From Winkia neuii subsp. neuii DSM 8576 (lineage in GTDB: Bacteria > Actinomycetota > Actinomycetes > Actinomycetales > Actinomycetaceae), in assembly GCF_000420405.1 (NCBI RefSeq), contig NZ_ATUW01000009.1:1-64000 (forward strand): a DNA stretch of 64,000 nt, written 5' to 3'. Position numbers and translations under genes: made by a program. This document shows, piece after piece, positions 8,342 through 17,469 of this stretch. Numbering within the stretch: the stretch's first letter is position 1; every line of letters starts with the position of its first letter. The notes below the pieces were generated by a model. The model did no database searches. It was not told the origin of the DNA and worked only from the letters and a program-made list of their open reading frames with translations.

Positions 8342-8458
8342 TCAACTATTTGTTGAAACTATTTTTTCGGCCTCTTGCTGCCGTTTGATGCCCCTACCCG
8401 GCGAGCCACCCCGAAACTAGCGGCCACTTTTCAACAGTTTTTCAACATTAGGTTGAAA
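8342..8458. promoter_or_regulatory. Operator-like TCAAC-N5-GTTGA inverted repeats upstream of ridA
   Basis: Two inverted repeats of the same type lie 100 bp apart: TCAAC-TATTT-GTTGA at 8342-8356 and TTTCAAC-ATTAG-GTTGAAA at 8440-8458. An additional half-site, TTTTCAAC, is at 8429-8436. They are 72 and 170 bp upstream of the ridA start, so a regulator binding cooperatively to the pair is plausible. Which protein binds is unknown; the nearby YheO-like regulator is a candidate. Confidence 0.5.
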
Positions 8459-8529
8459 GACCCAATCGCTCAACAGAAAGGTTTTTCACACGCTAACGAG
8501 GGCGGCCACCCCATCACGCCGGTAGGCTA

Positions 8530-8557
8530 GGGGCGGCTTCAACACTGAAACCGCCCC
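8530..8557 (-). terminator. Hairpin terminator after permease copy 2
   Basis: Twelve-base arms GGGGCGGCTTCA and TGAAACCGCCCC pair with a single mismatch, which is a G-U pair in the minus-strand RNA. The loop is four bases. It lies 12 bases past the stop of the permease at 8569. There is no good T-tract, so it may terminate partially or protect the 3' end. Confidence 0.55.
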
Positions 8558-8568
8558 CTCTACTCTTG

Positions 8569-9906
8569 CTAGCTAAACGCCAGGAAGGGCGATACCAGCA
8601 GTAGGATGCCGGCAAATACGATCAGGATCAGGCCTGGCCCACGCAGTTCGCGCAGCGATTTTACGCGCAGCACCAAGTAGGTGGGAATCAGGCAGCCGAT
8701 CAACCCGAAGATGGGCGAGCAGATCGAGGTGAACGAGAGTACCGGCGCGTTCAGCACGATCGCACCCCAGGCTACTAGCACCCCGAATACTAGGATTCCC
8801 CACGAGAGGTAGCGGCGATTTATGCGCTCTTCGGGGATGAACCGCTTGATCACGTTTGTGGCTATGCCTTGGCAGGCTTCCCGGAAGCCTTGGAAGACGC
8901 CGAAGAAGGCGGTCATCACGGCGAAGATGTTCAGGACGACGCTCAGGATCTGCACCCAGGCTCCGTCTAGGTTTCGCGCGGCGATCGCAAGGGTGGAGAC
9001 GTTTTCGTTTGCCGCCTGTACTGCCTGGTCGTGCCCTAGCACCAGGTTGAAGGACATGGCGTAGAAAAATACGACCACAAACAGGGTGAAGAAGGCTACG
9101 TTCATAGCGCGCACGGATTTATACCGTGCCACCTCGATGTTTTTGTTGTGGTTGCGGAACGAGATCACCATGGGTGAAAGCGACTGTATAAACAGGATTG
9201 AAGTCAGCGTAAACGGCAACAATACGATTGTTTGCTTGACCAGGTAGCCCAGGTCCGGGAAGGCGCCAATATTGGCTATGTCCCAGCGGGGAATCATTAC
9301 GAGCCCGAGCAGGAAAATGATGACTATTTTAGCCATTACCATTACCGAGGAGATGCGGAAAAGAATTTTTTCTGCCGCCGAGGCGATAGCCACCAGTACG
9401 CACACGATCGCTAGCCCGTATAGCGGGGCTGTAGAGAGGTTTGTTCGGGTTACGCCGAAGGTTTTTAGGTACGAGGCCGAGTCGTTAGTTATGGCGGTCG
9501 AGTATATGAATACCCAGATCACCAGCATTATGAAGTAGAGCAGCCCCAGTAGCATTCCCCAGTTTTTGCCTAGGTAGCCGGCTATGACCGAGGGGTAGTC
9601 TTCGCACTTTTTGGATTTGGCTAGGGTGTTGATGAAGAGCCTTTGGAACAGCCACATTGCCGGGTAGGCGATTATTGCGGATACAAGAAATACCCACACC
9701 CCAATGATTCCGACTTTTACTGGTAGGAAGACGATGCCGGCTCCGATTGCCATGCCTATGGACATGACGATCCATCCCCAGTCGGTGCCGTCGAATTTGG
9801 TGGCGGCTTTCCATTCGGAGGGGCTCATGCCTGCTTTTTTAGCGTGGCGGATTACCCGGGAGGAGAAGTTTTTACTTGTGGGCGTTGCGGTGTTTGTTGT
9901 ACTCAT
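8569..9906 (-). CDS. HAAAP-family amino-acid permease, copy 2
   Basis: This 445-residue paralogue of the gene at 6508-7860 has the same TM1 signature DWGWIVMSIGMAIGAGIVFLP and about eleven transmembrane segments. The first ~30 residues and scattered positions differ, while long internal blocks are nearly identical at DNA level. It has its own ribosome binding site (AAGGGG), its own upstream region and a hairpin after the stop, so it is probably transcribed separately from the ridA unit. The two copies may differ in expression or substrate range. Confidence 0.87.
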   Translation of the reverse strand: MSTTNTATPTSKNFSSRVIRHAKKAGMSPSEWKAATKFDGTDWGWIVMSIGMAIGAGIVFLPVKVGIIGVWVFLVSAIIAYPAMWLFQRLFINTLAKSKKCEDYPSVIAGYLGKNWGMLLGLLYFIMLVIWVFIYSTAITNDSASYLKTFGVTRTNLSTAPLYGLAIVCVLVAIASAAEKILFRISSVMVMAKIVIIFLLGLVMIPRWDIANIGAFPDLGYLVKQTIVLLPFTLTSILFIQSLSPMVISFRNHNKNIEVARYKSVRAMNVAFFTLFVVVFFYAMSFNLVLGHDQAVQAANENVSTLAIAARNLDGAWVQILSVVLNIFAVMTAFFGVFQGFREACQGIATNVIKRFIPEERINRRYLSWGILVFGVLVAWGAIVLNAPVLSFTSICSPIFGLIGCLIPTYLVLRVKSLRELRGPGLILIVFAGILLLVSPFLAFS

Positions 9907-10584
9907 CGCCGCCCCTTAGTTTCGCGTACCCCGGTCCCACCTGCGGGCGCAACACCGCCTGCTTTTTTCGAGGGCGGACCGGAGCTGGCTGGTGGGTAAG
10001 ATAGTTTTCATATTCCCTTTCTCCATTTCTTTAGCGCGCCTTTACGCGTCACAACATTTACCGTTGTATAAGACTTGGTTGCATAAAAGTTTCCTAGCAG
10101 AATGCGACCCTGTCAAACGCGAAAATAAACGGCCTGGTCACAGGGATTGAGGGCTTGAAGGACGCCTACAGTGCCACGTCGAACAGCTCACAATCGGCCC
10201 GACACACAGGGCCCGCATCGCCCCTGCCGGAAAATACAGTTGGAAATAAACAGTTTGAGCTCGTTTTTAACAAATTTTTTCCGCCTGGTTATTATCTGGT
10301 TGCGCATGAAACTTCTGGTGTGTGGATTTATTTAACCGGTGGAAGTTCGGCAAGAATATACATTGCCGCTTTGCCTGGCGGATGGTAAATTTTCCACAGC
10401 TCTTATCTAAATGCAATAAATAAGAGTGTCCAAATACCTAACTAGCATGCTATTCTCTTGGCGTCATTTGACCAGATTTCAACCGAAATATGCGCGAAGT
10501 AACCCATATTCAGGCATTTCGTAGTTCAAATGATGGACAATTCTCACTTGTATTTTTTAGCGATTTACGGCAAGAAGGGAAGCC
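9907..10584. other. Intergenic region with divergent promoters
   Basis: This is 678 bp between the divergent permease and surface-protein genes. It is AT-rich toward the right (10380-10560). A 77-codon plus-strand frame (10155-10388) has no ribosome binding site and no recognisable family and is not called. An inverted repeat ACAAC-N7-GTTGT occurs near 10051-10067. The long AT-rich leader before the surface-protein gene suggests a regulated promoter, but no clear -35/-10 pair could be assigned. Confidence 0.5.
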
Positions 10585-13500
10585 ATGAAGAAAAATAAGG
10601 CCAATGAGGCTCTGCGGAAGCATGCCGCCGGCGCCATTGGCGCTGGTATTTCCACTGTACTGATTCTAGGTAGCATGAGTTCTGTGGCGGTCGCTGACCC
10701 CACTTCTGGCGCTTCTGCCGATGCTACTTCTGCTCACGCCAGTGAGCCAGCTAAGGCTATTCACTGCGGCGGGGCGGTTGTAAAGAATTTCTTCCTCATA
10801 GATGGGCTCACGAAGGCGGAAGTCCAAGATGTGATCACCAGGAAGCTCACCGAGCAGGGGCTCAATCCTGCTGATTACACGATCACTATCAACGATGCGG
10901 ATATTACCGCCGCTAACCAGGGTTCGAACGGGCCGGGGCGCAAAAACCGCCTCCAGACGATCAATGTTTCTATTGCTCCTAAGGCTGCGGGCACGCCAGC
11001 CGTCACCTGCAGCACTAAGATCCTTTACTACACGCCTCCGTTTGCGCACCTGGAAAAGGGCGAGTTCCCGCAGAATCATTCGAGCCACAACACCGGCAAG
11101 CTGGTATTTGATAACCCCGATTCCTACACCATTTCGCCCGAGGACAAGGCTAAGCTGATTGATGCTTTCCTAAAGGCCAACCCGAACCTGCAGCTGGAAA
11201 AGTCTCAGTTGCAGATGGACGACAAGGGCAACCTGACCATAACTAATAAGGCCGGCGAGGATCCGTATTCTGTGACTGTTCCCGCCGAAGAATTTGTCAG
11301 CGTGGTGGGCAAGGTTAAGGACATTTTGGTGTTCTTGGATCCGGCTACTGGAAACAAGCTATCTACCGAGGTTCCCGCAGTGCGTGTGCCGCTGAAGGCG
11401 GGCAACTGGGATGGTTCTAAGGTTTGGGCTACTAACGCGGCGGGCGGCAACCCCAATTTGGGTGCTAAGAAGCAGCTTTCTGGTTTGGATCTAAAGCGCG
11501 AGGGCAACGAGCTGGTAGTTTCCGGCAAGTACGACTCGACTATTTCGAATAATCTTGGGGGCATTCGCTACCTGGGTATTCACCAGAATATGAGCAAGGA
11601 CTACGCCTACACGCAGTCGTTCTCTAATGGTTTCAAGGTGCGCGTCGTTCCTACTAAGGGTGATTTTGAGATTCGCAATCTAGATAAAGATGCGAAGTTC
11701 ACTCAGGCTGACGTAGAAAAGCTGATTGGTGTCGACTACAACAATCTCAACCTGCTAAAGCATGGCAATGATGGCAGTCTGACTAAGGCTCAGGTTGCAG
11801 CGGACGTGAAGTCGAAGATCACCAAGCATATTTCCGCTGACGGACTAAAGCACCAGACTGGCACCCAGGAGTTCTTGGGTACGCTCTCCACTGATCTTGG
11901 GGTTGTTTCTCCGGAGCTGAAGGCTACGGTCATCTATTACACCGAGAAGATTCCCACTACCCTAGTTGGGGATCCTGCTAATCTGACTGCCGAGGAAATC
12001 GCGAAGATTACTGACGAGGTGAAGAAGGCCAATAATCTGAAGGACACCGATAAGGTGACTGTAGATAAGGCCGGCAACGTCACTATTGAATTCAATCGCG
12101 ACGGCAAGAAGATTGGTACGAAGCAGTTCAAGGCTCCGCTGGCCCAGGCCAGCTACCCGGATAAGAAGGTTGAGGCCGGCAAGAGCGTCGAGACCCCGAT
12201 TACCACTCCGGATGGTTTCGCCTTCCCTGAGGGAACCAAGTTCGTTGTGGACGGTAAAGCTCCCGACGGGCTAACCGTTGGCGACGACGGCAAGATCACC
12301 TACAACGCCCCCAAGGGCCAGCCCGCAGGGGACGTGACTGGCAAGATCCTGGTCACCTTGCCGGGCCAGAAGACTCCGACTCCGGTTCCTTACAAGATCA
12401 CGGTGATCCCGGCTGTGCCCGAAATGTCCTACCCGGATAAGAAGGTTGAGGCCGGCAAGAGCGTCGAGACCCCAATCACCACTCCGGATGGTTACACCTT
12501 CCCGAAGGGCAGCAAGTTTGAGGTGAAGGATGCTCCTAAGGGGCTAACCGTTGGCGACGACGGCAAGATCACCTACAACGCACCTAAGGATCAGCCTGCT
12601 GGCGATGTGAAGGGTGAAGTTCTGGTGACCCTGCCTGGCCACGACAAGCCTACTGCGGTTCCCTACAAGATCACGGTGATTCCGGCTGTCCCACAGATGT
12701 CTTACCCCGACTCTAAGGTAGAGGTCGGCAAGAGTGTCGACGTGCCAGTGACCACCCCCGACGGTTACAAGTTCCCTGAGGGAACCAAGTTCGTTGTGGA
12801 TGGCGACGCCCCCGATGGGCTAACCGTTGGCCAGGACGGCAAGATCACTTACAACGCGCCGAAGGATAAGACTCCGGGCGAGGTAACCGGCAAGATCCTA
12901 GTGACCCTGCCCGGGCACGACACCCCCACCCCGGTTCCCTACAAGATCACGGTGATCCCGGCGGAGCCGAAGGCTTCTTATGAGGACAAGAAGGTTCCTG
13001 CTGGGGAAACAACCGAGGTCACTCCTACTCCGGCTGACGGCTACAAGTTCCCAACCGGAACTACCTTCACCATCGACGGAAAGACTCCCGACGGTCTGAC
13101 GATCGACCAGGCGACTGGCAAGATCACCTACACGGCTCCTAAGGACAGCCCGCATAAGGAGGTCACCGGCAACGTGCTAGTCAACGTCCCTGGACGTGAC
13201 AAGCCCACCCCGGTTCCTTTCAAGGTCACGGTGATCCCGGCGGAGCCGAAGCTAGCCTATGAGGACACCCCCATCAACGCAGGCGAAACTGCCAAGGTAA
13301 CCCCGAATGGTGTAGACGGGTATAAGCCTCTCGATGGCACCACCTTCGAGCTGCCCAAAGACGCTCCCGAGGGCGTAACTATCGACCCGAAGACCGGGGA
13401 AATCTCTTACACGGCTCCCAAAGACAGCCCGCACAAGGAGGTCACCGGCAACGTGCTAGTCAACGTCCCTGGACGCGACAAGCCCACCCCGGTCCCCTAC

Positions 13501-14685
13501 AAGATCACGGTCACCCCGGCAGAGCCCAAGGCTTCTTACCCGGATAAGACTGTTCCCGCAGGCGAGTCCACCGAAGTAACTCCGGAACCCGCCGACGGCT
13601 ACAAGTTCCCAACCGGAACCACCTTCACCATCGACGGAAAGACTCCCGACGGTCTGACCATCGACCAGAATACTGGCAAGATCACCTACACCGCACCGAA
13701 GGATAAGACTCCGGGCGAGGTAACCGGCAAGGTACTAGTAAACGTCCCTGGACGCGACAAGCCCACCCCGGTCCCCTTCAAGATCACGGTGATCCCGGCA
13801 GCTCCGGAGCTGTCTTACCCAGACGGAAAGGTTGAAACTGGAAAAACTATCGAAACCCCGATCACTACCCCGGAGGGTTACAAGTTCCCTGAGGGCAGCA
13901 AGTTCATCATTGATGGAGATGCCCCAGACGGACTAACCGTCGACGAAACCGGCAAGATCACCTACACCGCTCCGAAGGATAAGGCTCCGGGCGAGGTGAC
14001 CGGCAAAGTCAAGGTGACCATTCCAGGGCACAGCACTCCTGTAGAGGTCCCCTTCAAGATCACCGTGGCGGCCCAGCCTAAGGAGGACGGTCCGTCTGAT
14101 ACTGCTAAGCAGCCGGGTTACGAGACCACAACCGGTACTCCGGGGGCGAGCGTCGAGCTGAAGTTGCAGCCGGGCGACACCCCGATCCCGGCCGAGGCTA
14201 CTTTCGCCAAGGTCAAGGGCCCGGACTATGTTTCGGTTGGTAAGGACGGCACCCTAACAGTGAAGATTCCTGCCGATGCGAAGGATGGGGATCAGATTTC
14301 GGGCACCGTGAAGATCACCTACCCGGATGGGACTGAAAAGGAAGTTCCGTTCTTGGTGCGTGTTGAAAAGAAGGACGTGCCTGAAACCGCTTCTCCGTCC
14401 CCGTCTACCCCGGCTGACGATCAGGGTGGTAAGGATGAAACCCCGGGTGCTGGTTCCGATCACGACAACGGCCCAGCAAAGCCGGATGAACAGGCAAAGC
14501 CTGCCGAACAGGCTAAGCCGGCTCCGGCGCGCAAAGTTGTTGTGACTCATAAGCGCACTCAGGCGGCTCAGCCGGTTTTGTCGCACACTGGTGCTACTGC
14601 AGCTACTTCGGTATTGGCAGCTCTTGGGCTGGCGGCTGCAGGTGCGGCAGCTGTTATTTTCCGCCGTCGGAAGAACGATAATTAG
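10585..14685 (+). CDS. Large LPXTG-like surface protein with Rib/YPDG-type repeats
   Basis: This 1366-residue protein has an N-terminal signal peptide (basic MKKNKANEALRKH, hydrophobic core, cleavage near VAVA-D). A ~480-residue non-repetitive region follows. Residues 523-1165 hold seven tandem 91-93-residue repeats of the pattern SYPDxxVxAGKS...DGYxFPxGTxF...GLTVDxxGKITYxAPKD...VTGxVLVxxPGxxxPTPVPYKITVIPA, resembling Rib/long-Rib (YPDG) domains of adhesins. A diverged eighth unit (about 1170-1260) precedes a Pro/Ala/Lys-rich spacer. The C-terminal sorting signal is LSHTG, a hydrophobic helix and FRRRKNDN. The likely role is a stalk-like adhesin presenting the N-terminal region. The AAGAAGGGAAG ribosome site supports the start, and a strong terminator follows. 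Confidence 0.88.
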   Translation: MKKNKANEALRKHAAGAIGAGISTVLILGSMSSVAVADPTSGASADATSAHASEPAKAIHCGGAVVKNFFLIDGLTKAEVQDVITRKLTEQGLNPADYTITINDADITAANQGSNGPGRKNRLQTINVSIAPKAAGTPAVTCSTKILYYTPPFAHLEKGEFPQNHSSHNTGKLVFDNPDSYTISPEDKAKLIDAFLKANPNLQLEKSQLQMDDKGNLTITNKAGEDPYSVTVPAEEFVSVVGKVKDILVFLDPATGNKLSTEVPAVRVPLKAGNWDGSKVWATNAAGGNPNLGAKKQLSGLDLKREGNELVVSGKYDSTISNNLGGIRYLGIHQNMSKDYAYTQSFSNGFKVRVVPTKGDFEIRNLDKDAKFTQADVEKLIGVDYNNLNLLKHGNDGSLTKAQVAADVKSKITKHISADGLKHQTGTQEFLGTLSTDLGVVSPELKATVIYYTEKIPTTLVGDPANLTAEEIAKITDEVKKANNLKDTDKVTVDKAGNVTIEFNRDGKKIGTKQFKAPLAQASYPDKKVEAGKSVETPITTPDGFAFPEGTKFVVDGKAPDGLTVGDDGKITYNAPKGQPAGDVTGKILVTLPGQKTPTPVPYKITVIPAVPEMSYPDKKVEAGKSVETPITTPDGYTFPKGSKFEVKDAPKGLTVGDDGKITYNAPKDQPAGDVKGEVLVTLPGHDKPTAVPYKITVIPAVPQMSYPDSKVEVGKSVDVPVTTPDGYKFPEGTKFVVDGDAPDGLTVGQDGKITYNAPKDKTPGEVTGKILVTLPGHDTPTPVPYKITVIPAEPKASYEDKKVPAGETTEVTPTPADGYKFPTGTTFTIDGKTPDGLTIDQATGKITYTAPKDSPHKEVTGNVLVNVPGRDKPTPVPFKVTVIPAEPKLAYEDTPINAGETAKVTPNGVDGYKPLDGTTFELPKDAPEGVTIDPKTGEISYTAPKDSPHKEVTGNVLVNVPGRDKPTPVPYKITVTPAEPKASYPDKTVPAGESTEVTPEPADGYKFPTGTTFTIDGKTPDGLTIDQNTGKITYTAPKDKTPGEVTGKVLVNVPGRDKPTPVPFKITVIPAAPELSYPDGKVETGKTIETPITTPEGYKFPEGSKFIIDGDAPDGLTVDETGKITYTAPKDKAPGEVTGKVKVTIPGHSTPVEVPFKITVAAQPKEDGPSDTAKQPGYETTTGTPGASVELKLQPGDTPIPAEATFAKVKGPDYVSVGKDGTLTVKIPADAKDGDQISGTVKITYPDGTEKEVPFLVRVEKKDVPETASPSPSTPADDQGGKDETPGAGSDHDNGPAKPDEQAKPAEQAKPAPARKVVVTHKRTQAAQPVLSHTGATAATSVLAALGLAAAGAAAVIFRRRKNDN
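12151..14079 (+). repeat. Seven tandem ~276-bp repeats inside the surface-protein gene
   Basis: Units begin at the SYPD or AYED codons at 12151, 12427, 12700, 12976, 13255, 13534 and 13813, that is, 273-279 bp apart. Several blocks are nearly identical in DNA; for example the stretch encoding EVTGNVLVNVPGRDKPTPVP is shared by units 4 and 5. This indicates recent duplication or conversion, and copy number is likely to vary between strains. Confidence 0.9.
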
Positions 14686-14704
14686 TAGGCTTTAGCCTTC
14701 TGTT

Positions 14705-14745
14705 GGGCGAGAGTGCGGGTTTCCGCCTCTCGCCCTCGTTCTTTT
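14705..14745 (+). terminator. Rho-independent terminator of the surface-protein gene
   Basis: The stem GGGCGAGAG (14705-14713) pairs with CTCTCGCCC (14727-14735). An inner GCGG/CCGC closes the loop, and TCGTTCTTTT follows. It starts 20 bases after the stop codon. Confidence 0.92.
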
Positions 14746-14817
14746 AAGCCGGCTTGCTTGCACCCGCCCGCACCCGGTGGCGTTAGTGTGGGTTTGGCTA
14801 GTTTTTTAGGAGGCGTG

Positions 14818-15462
14818 GTGCCGGCTTTTCGCGCTCTTTTTGATTTGCTTGCAAGCCAGGTTTGTGCGGGCACGTGGTGGCCTGCCCAGTCGCGGTTTGA
14901 GATTGTTGCCGGTGCGATTTTGACGCAGAATACGGCTTGGACGAATGTGGAGTTGGCGCTCGCTAATTTGCGTCGGGAGCGGGCGCTCGGGGCGGATGCG
15001 ATTTTGGCTCTGCCGGCGGACCGGTTGGCGCAGCTGATTCGCCCTGCCGGCTATTACAACGCGAAGTCGCGGTATTTGCGTACTGTTAGTGAGTGGTTTT
15101 TGGCTCGTGACGAGGCCGCAGCCCACCTTGATACTGGCCGGTTGCGTTCCGAGCTGCTTGCTTTGCGCGGGGTTGGCCCCGAGACCGCTGACGACATTTT
15201 GTTGTATGCCTACAACCGGGGCGTGTTTATTTACGACTTGTATGCGCGCCGGCTGTTGGCGGCGGCAGGTTTTGGTGAATTTCGGACCTATGATGCGGCG
15301 AAGAAAGCCTTGGATGCGCAGGTGGCTGGGGAAGGGTTTTCGGCCCAGGAGCTGGCCCTGTTTCATGGCCTGGTTGTGGATGCAAGCAAGATTGCCCGCA
15401 AAGTGGGCGGCTGGGCCGACGCCTACCCTCTGCTGCAGGTGGGTAGTTTCCCGAGTCCGTAA
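14818..15462 (+). CDS. HhH-GPD DNA glycosylase, MagIII-like (3-methyladenine glycosylase III)
   Basis: This is a ~214-residue helix-hairpin-helix glycosylase. The N-terminal WWPAQSRFEIVAGAILTQNTAW is typical of the endonuclease III superfamily. The HhH motif LRGVGPETADDILLYAYNRG is followed by the catalytic Asp in FIYDLYARRLL. The pattern 'GVGPETADDIL-YAxx-D-Y' and the absence of a C-terminal 4Fe-4S cysteine cluster resemble Helicobacter MagIII, which excises 3-methyladenine, more than Nth. The GTG at 14818 is chosen because AGGAGG lies just upstream and the resulting N-terminus matches MagIII length. The frame stays open to 14713, so the start is not certain. Confidence 0.8.
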   Translation: MPAFRALFDLLASQVCAGTWWPAQSRFEIVAGAILTQNTAWTNVELALANLRRERALGADAILALPADRLAQLIRPAGYYNAKSRYLRTVSEWFLARDEAAAHLDTGRLRSELLALRGVGPETADDILLYAYNRGVFIYDLYARRLLAAAGFGEFRTYDAAKKALDAQVAGEGFSAQELALFHGLVVDASKIARKVGGWADAYPLLQVGSFPSP

Positions 15463-15761
15463 ACCGTAGTGGTCCGACTATGAGCTCGCCAGCGCATGTT
15501 GCTTGCAACTGCCCCTAAATGTGCGTGCCGGGCCTGCGTCATATCGATGTGATATTACTAGGATGTTCCCTCCTGCGAAGTTGTTGGGGTTTGCGGGGCT
15601 CGCTCAGGTTGACGCGCGGGCCGCTTTAGCTGGATTTTTATCGCTTTCGCATTTGCGCATCCCGCCTTGTTGTGGGAGGTCGACTGCCGCGGCACCCTGC
15701 CCGGCTGTTGCGGCTAGTTTGGTCCCCATCTTGGCCGCGTCCGTCTACAGGAAGTGAGTTT

Positions 15762-17417
15762 ATGGTTTCTAAGAAGCGTTTTCGTGTTGGCGTGTTTGCT
15801 GTGCCGTGGTTGGCTTTGGTTACGATGCTCGCGATTTCGCTGGTGGGAGCCGACATTTTGATGCGCGGCCTGGATTTTACGACTTCGTTCATTCTGGACA
15901 ATTTCGGGTGGCTGTTTAACTGGAACACGTTTATTGCGGTCGTTTTGATCGTGTATTTGGCTTTTTCACCGCTCGGGTCAAAGAAGGTGGGTGGGGAGCT
16001 TGCCCGCCCTGTTATGAAGTTTGGTTCGCTGGTGTGGATTACGCTTTGCACTACGATCGCGGCGGGGATTTTGTTTTGGGCTTGCGCTGAGCCCCTCTAC
16101 CACCTTCACCAGCCGCCAGCTCAGGCGGGTGGGCCCGCAAATTCGCCTGCTGCGGCCTTGTTTGCTATGAAGACCATGTTTTTGGAGTGGACGTGGTCCC
16201 CTTATGCCCTTTACACGGTGGCTACGGTCAGTTTTGCATTTGCGTTCCACAATATGCGTTTGCCGCATTCGCTGTCTTCGGGGTTGGTGCCTATTTTTGG
16301 CGAGGGCGTACTGCGTTTTTCGAGCGTTATTGATGCGGTGTGTCTTACTGCGTTAGGCCTGGGTATGGCTGCTTCCCTGGGTACGGGTGCGCTTTCGATT
16401 GCGGGTGGCATTGAAAATAAGTTTGGCCTCCCTTCGGGCCCGGTTTCGTGGGCGATAATTATTACGGCTATTGTGGTCTGTTTTGTGCTTTCTTCAGTTT
16501 CTGGGGTTATGAAGGGCATTCGTAAGCTTTCCGAGCTGAACATGAAGGTATATTTGGCTATTTTCGCTTTTGTGCTGGTTTTTGGCCCGACCGCCTACAT
16601 TTTTTCTTCTGGTACGGAATCGATTGGGGCTTTTCTGGCGGATTTTCCTAAATTGTCGTTGGCGATGGGCACGGCCCACGGTGAGGATTGGAATAAGACT
16701 TGGCCTATTTTTTACTGGTGTAATTGGTTGGCGTGGACGCCCATTACGGCCACGTTCCTTGCTTCTATTGCGAAGGGGTTCACCTTCCGCCGGGTGATTG
16801 TAGCGAATTTTGTGTTGCCGTCGCTATTTTCTTCGCTGTGGATGGCGATTTTTTCTTCCTCTGCGATTTATTTTGACAAGCATGGGGTGGGCCTGTGGCA
16901 GGCTATGCAAGAGCGCGGCCCCGAATCGGTTGTTTACGGGATTTTTGAGCAGATGCCCCTGGCCGTAATTGTGATCCCTGTTTATTTGTTTATTGTGTTT
17001 ATTTCGTTTGTTACGGCTTCGGATTCGAATACTACGGCTGTGGCCGACATTTGTATGCCGACTTCTGGGAAGGCACCTGCTGGTAAACAGGCCTTGAAGG
17101 TTGTTTGGGGAGCCACCGTGGGCGCGGTTACTTGGATCGTCATTAGTTTCGGCGGCATCGACGGCATCAAGATGGCGTCGAATTTGGGCGGGTTCCCCAA
17201 CCTGTTTTTGTTTATTGGTTTGGGTAGTGGGATTGCCTATGTTTCGCGCCAGCCGGAGCGGTTTTACAACTACCTGGACGGCGAGCGTCCCAGCCTGGTT
17301 CGCGACCTTAAATATCGCCTGGCCGAACGGAAGCAACAGGGCAAGGGCGAGGGCGAGGGCGCGTCCGGTACAGCAAAACGGCAAGAGCGGGAGGTTTCTG
17401 GGGGGCCCGCCCTATAG
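15762..17417 (+). CDS. BCCT-family betaine/carnitine/choline transporter
   Basis: This 551-residue, twelve-helix protein has the BCCT landmarks. These are ILFWACAEPLYHL in TM2-3, the glycine-rich LGLGMAASLGTGALSIAGG stretch, and the signature region TWPIFYWCNWLAWTP, with C-N where many members have A-W or G-W. FVTASDSNTT follows. A charged cytoplasmic tail rich in Lys/Glu/Gly follows the last helix. Such carriers import compatible solutes or quaternary amines using sodium or proton gradients. The ATG at 15762 has AGGAAG upstream and fits the start of TM1; an earlier in-frame start is unlikely. Confidence 0.92.
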   Translation: MVSKKRFRVGVFAVPWLALVTMLAISLVGADILMRGLDFTTSFILDNFGWLFNWNTFIAVVLIVYLAFSPLGSKKVGGELARPVMKFGSLVWITLCTTIAAGILFWACAEPLYHLHQPPAQAGGPANSPAAALFAMKTMFLEWTWSPYALYTVATVSFAFAFHNMRLPHSLSSGLVPIFGEGVLRFSSVIDAVCLTALGLGMAASLGTGALSIAGGIENKFGLPSGPVSWAIIITAIVVCFVLSSVSGVMKGIRKLSELNMKVYLAIFAFVLVFGPTAYIFSSGTESIGAFLADFPKLSLAMGTAHGEDWNKTWPIFYWCNWLAWTPITATFLASIAKGFTFRRVIVANFVLPSLFSSLWMAIFSSSAIYFDKHGVGLWQAMQERGPESVVYGIFEQMPLAVIVIPVYLFIVFISFVTASDSNTTAVADICMPTSGKAPAGKQALKVVWGATVGAVTWIVISFGGIDGIKMASNLGGFPNLFLFIGLGSGIAYVSRQPERFYNYLDGERPSLVRDLKYRLAERKQQGKGEGEGASGTAKRQEREVSGGPAL

Positions 17418-17436
17418 CTGGGGGTCCCGCCCTATA
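17398..17436 (+). repeat. Tandem 20-bp duplication at the end of the BCCT gene
   Basis: CTGGGGGGCCCGCCCTATA (17398-17416) is followed one base later by CTGGGGGTCCCGCCCTATA (17418-17436). The BCCT stop codon lies in the first copy. Each unit contains a GGGxCCC palindrome, so weak hairpins may form between the transporter and the defence operon. Confidence 0.6.
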
Positions 17437-17469
17437 AACTGACATTGTTTAGCTGCTGAAGGAGGCAAT

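Noticed and set aside
10155-10388. 77-codon frame in the 678-bp intergenic region
   Set aside because: It has no ribosome site, no recognisable domain, and codon use unlike neighbours. It remains possible but is not supportable.
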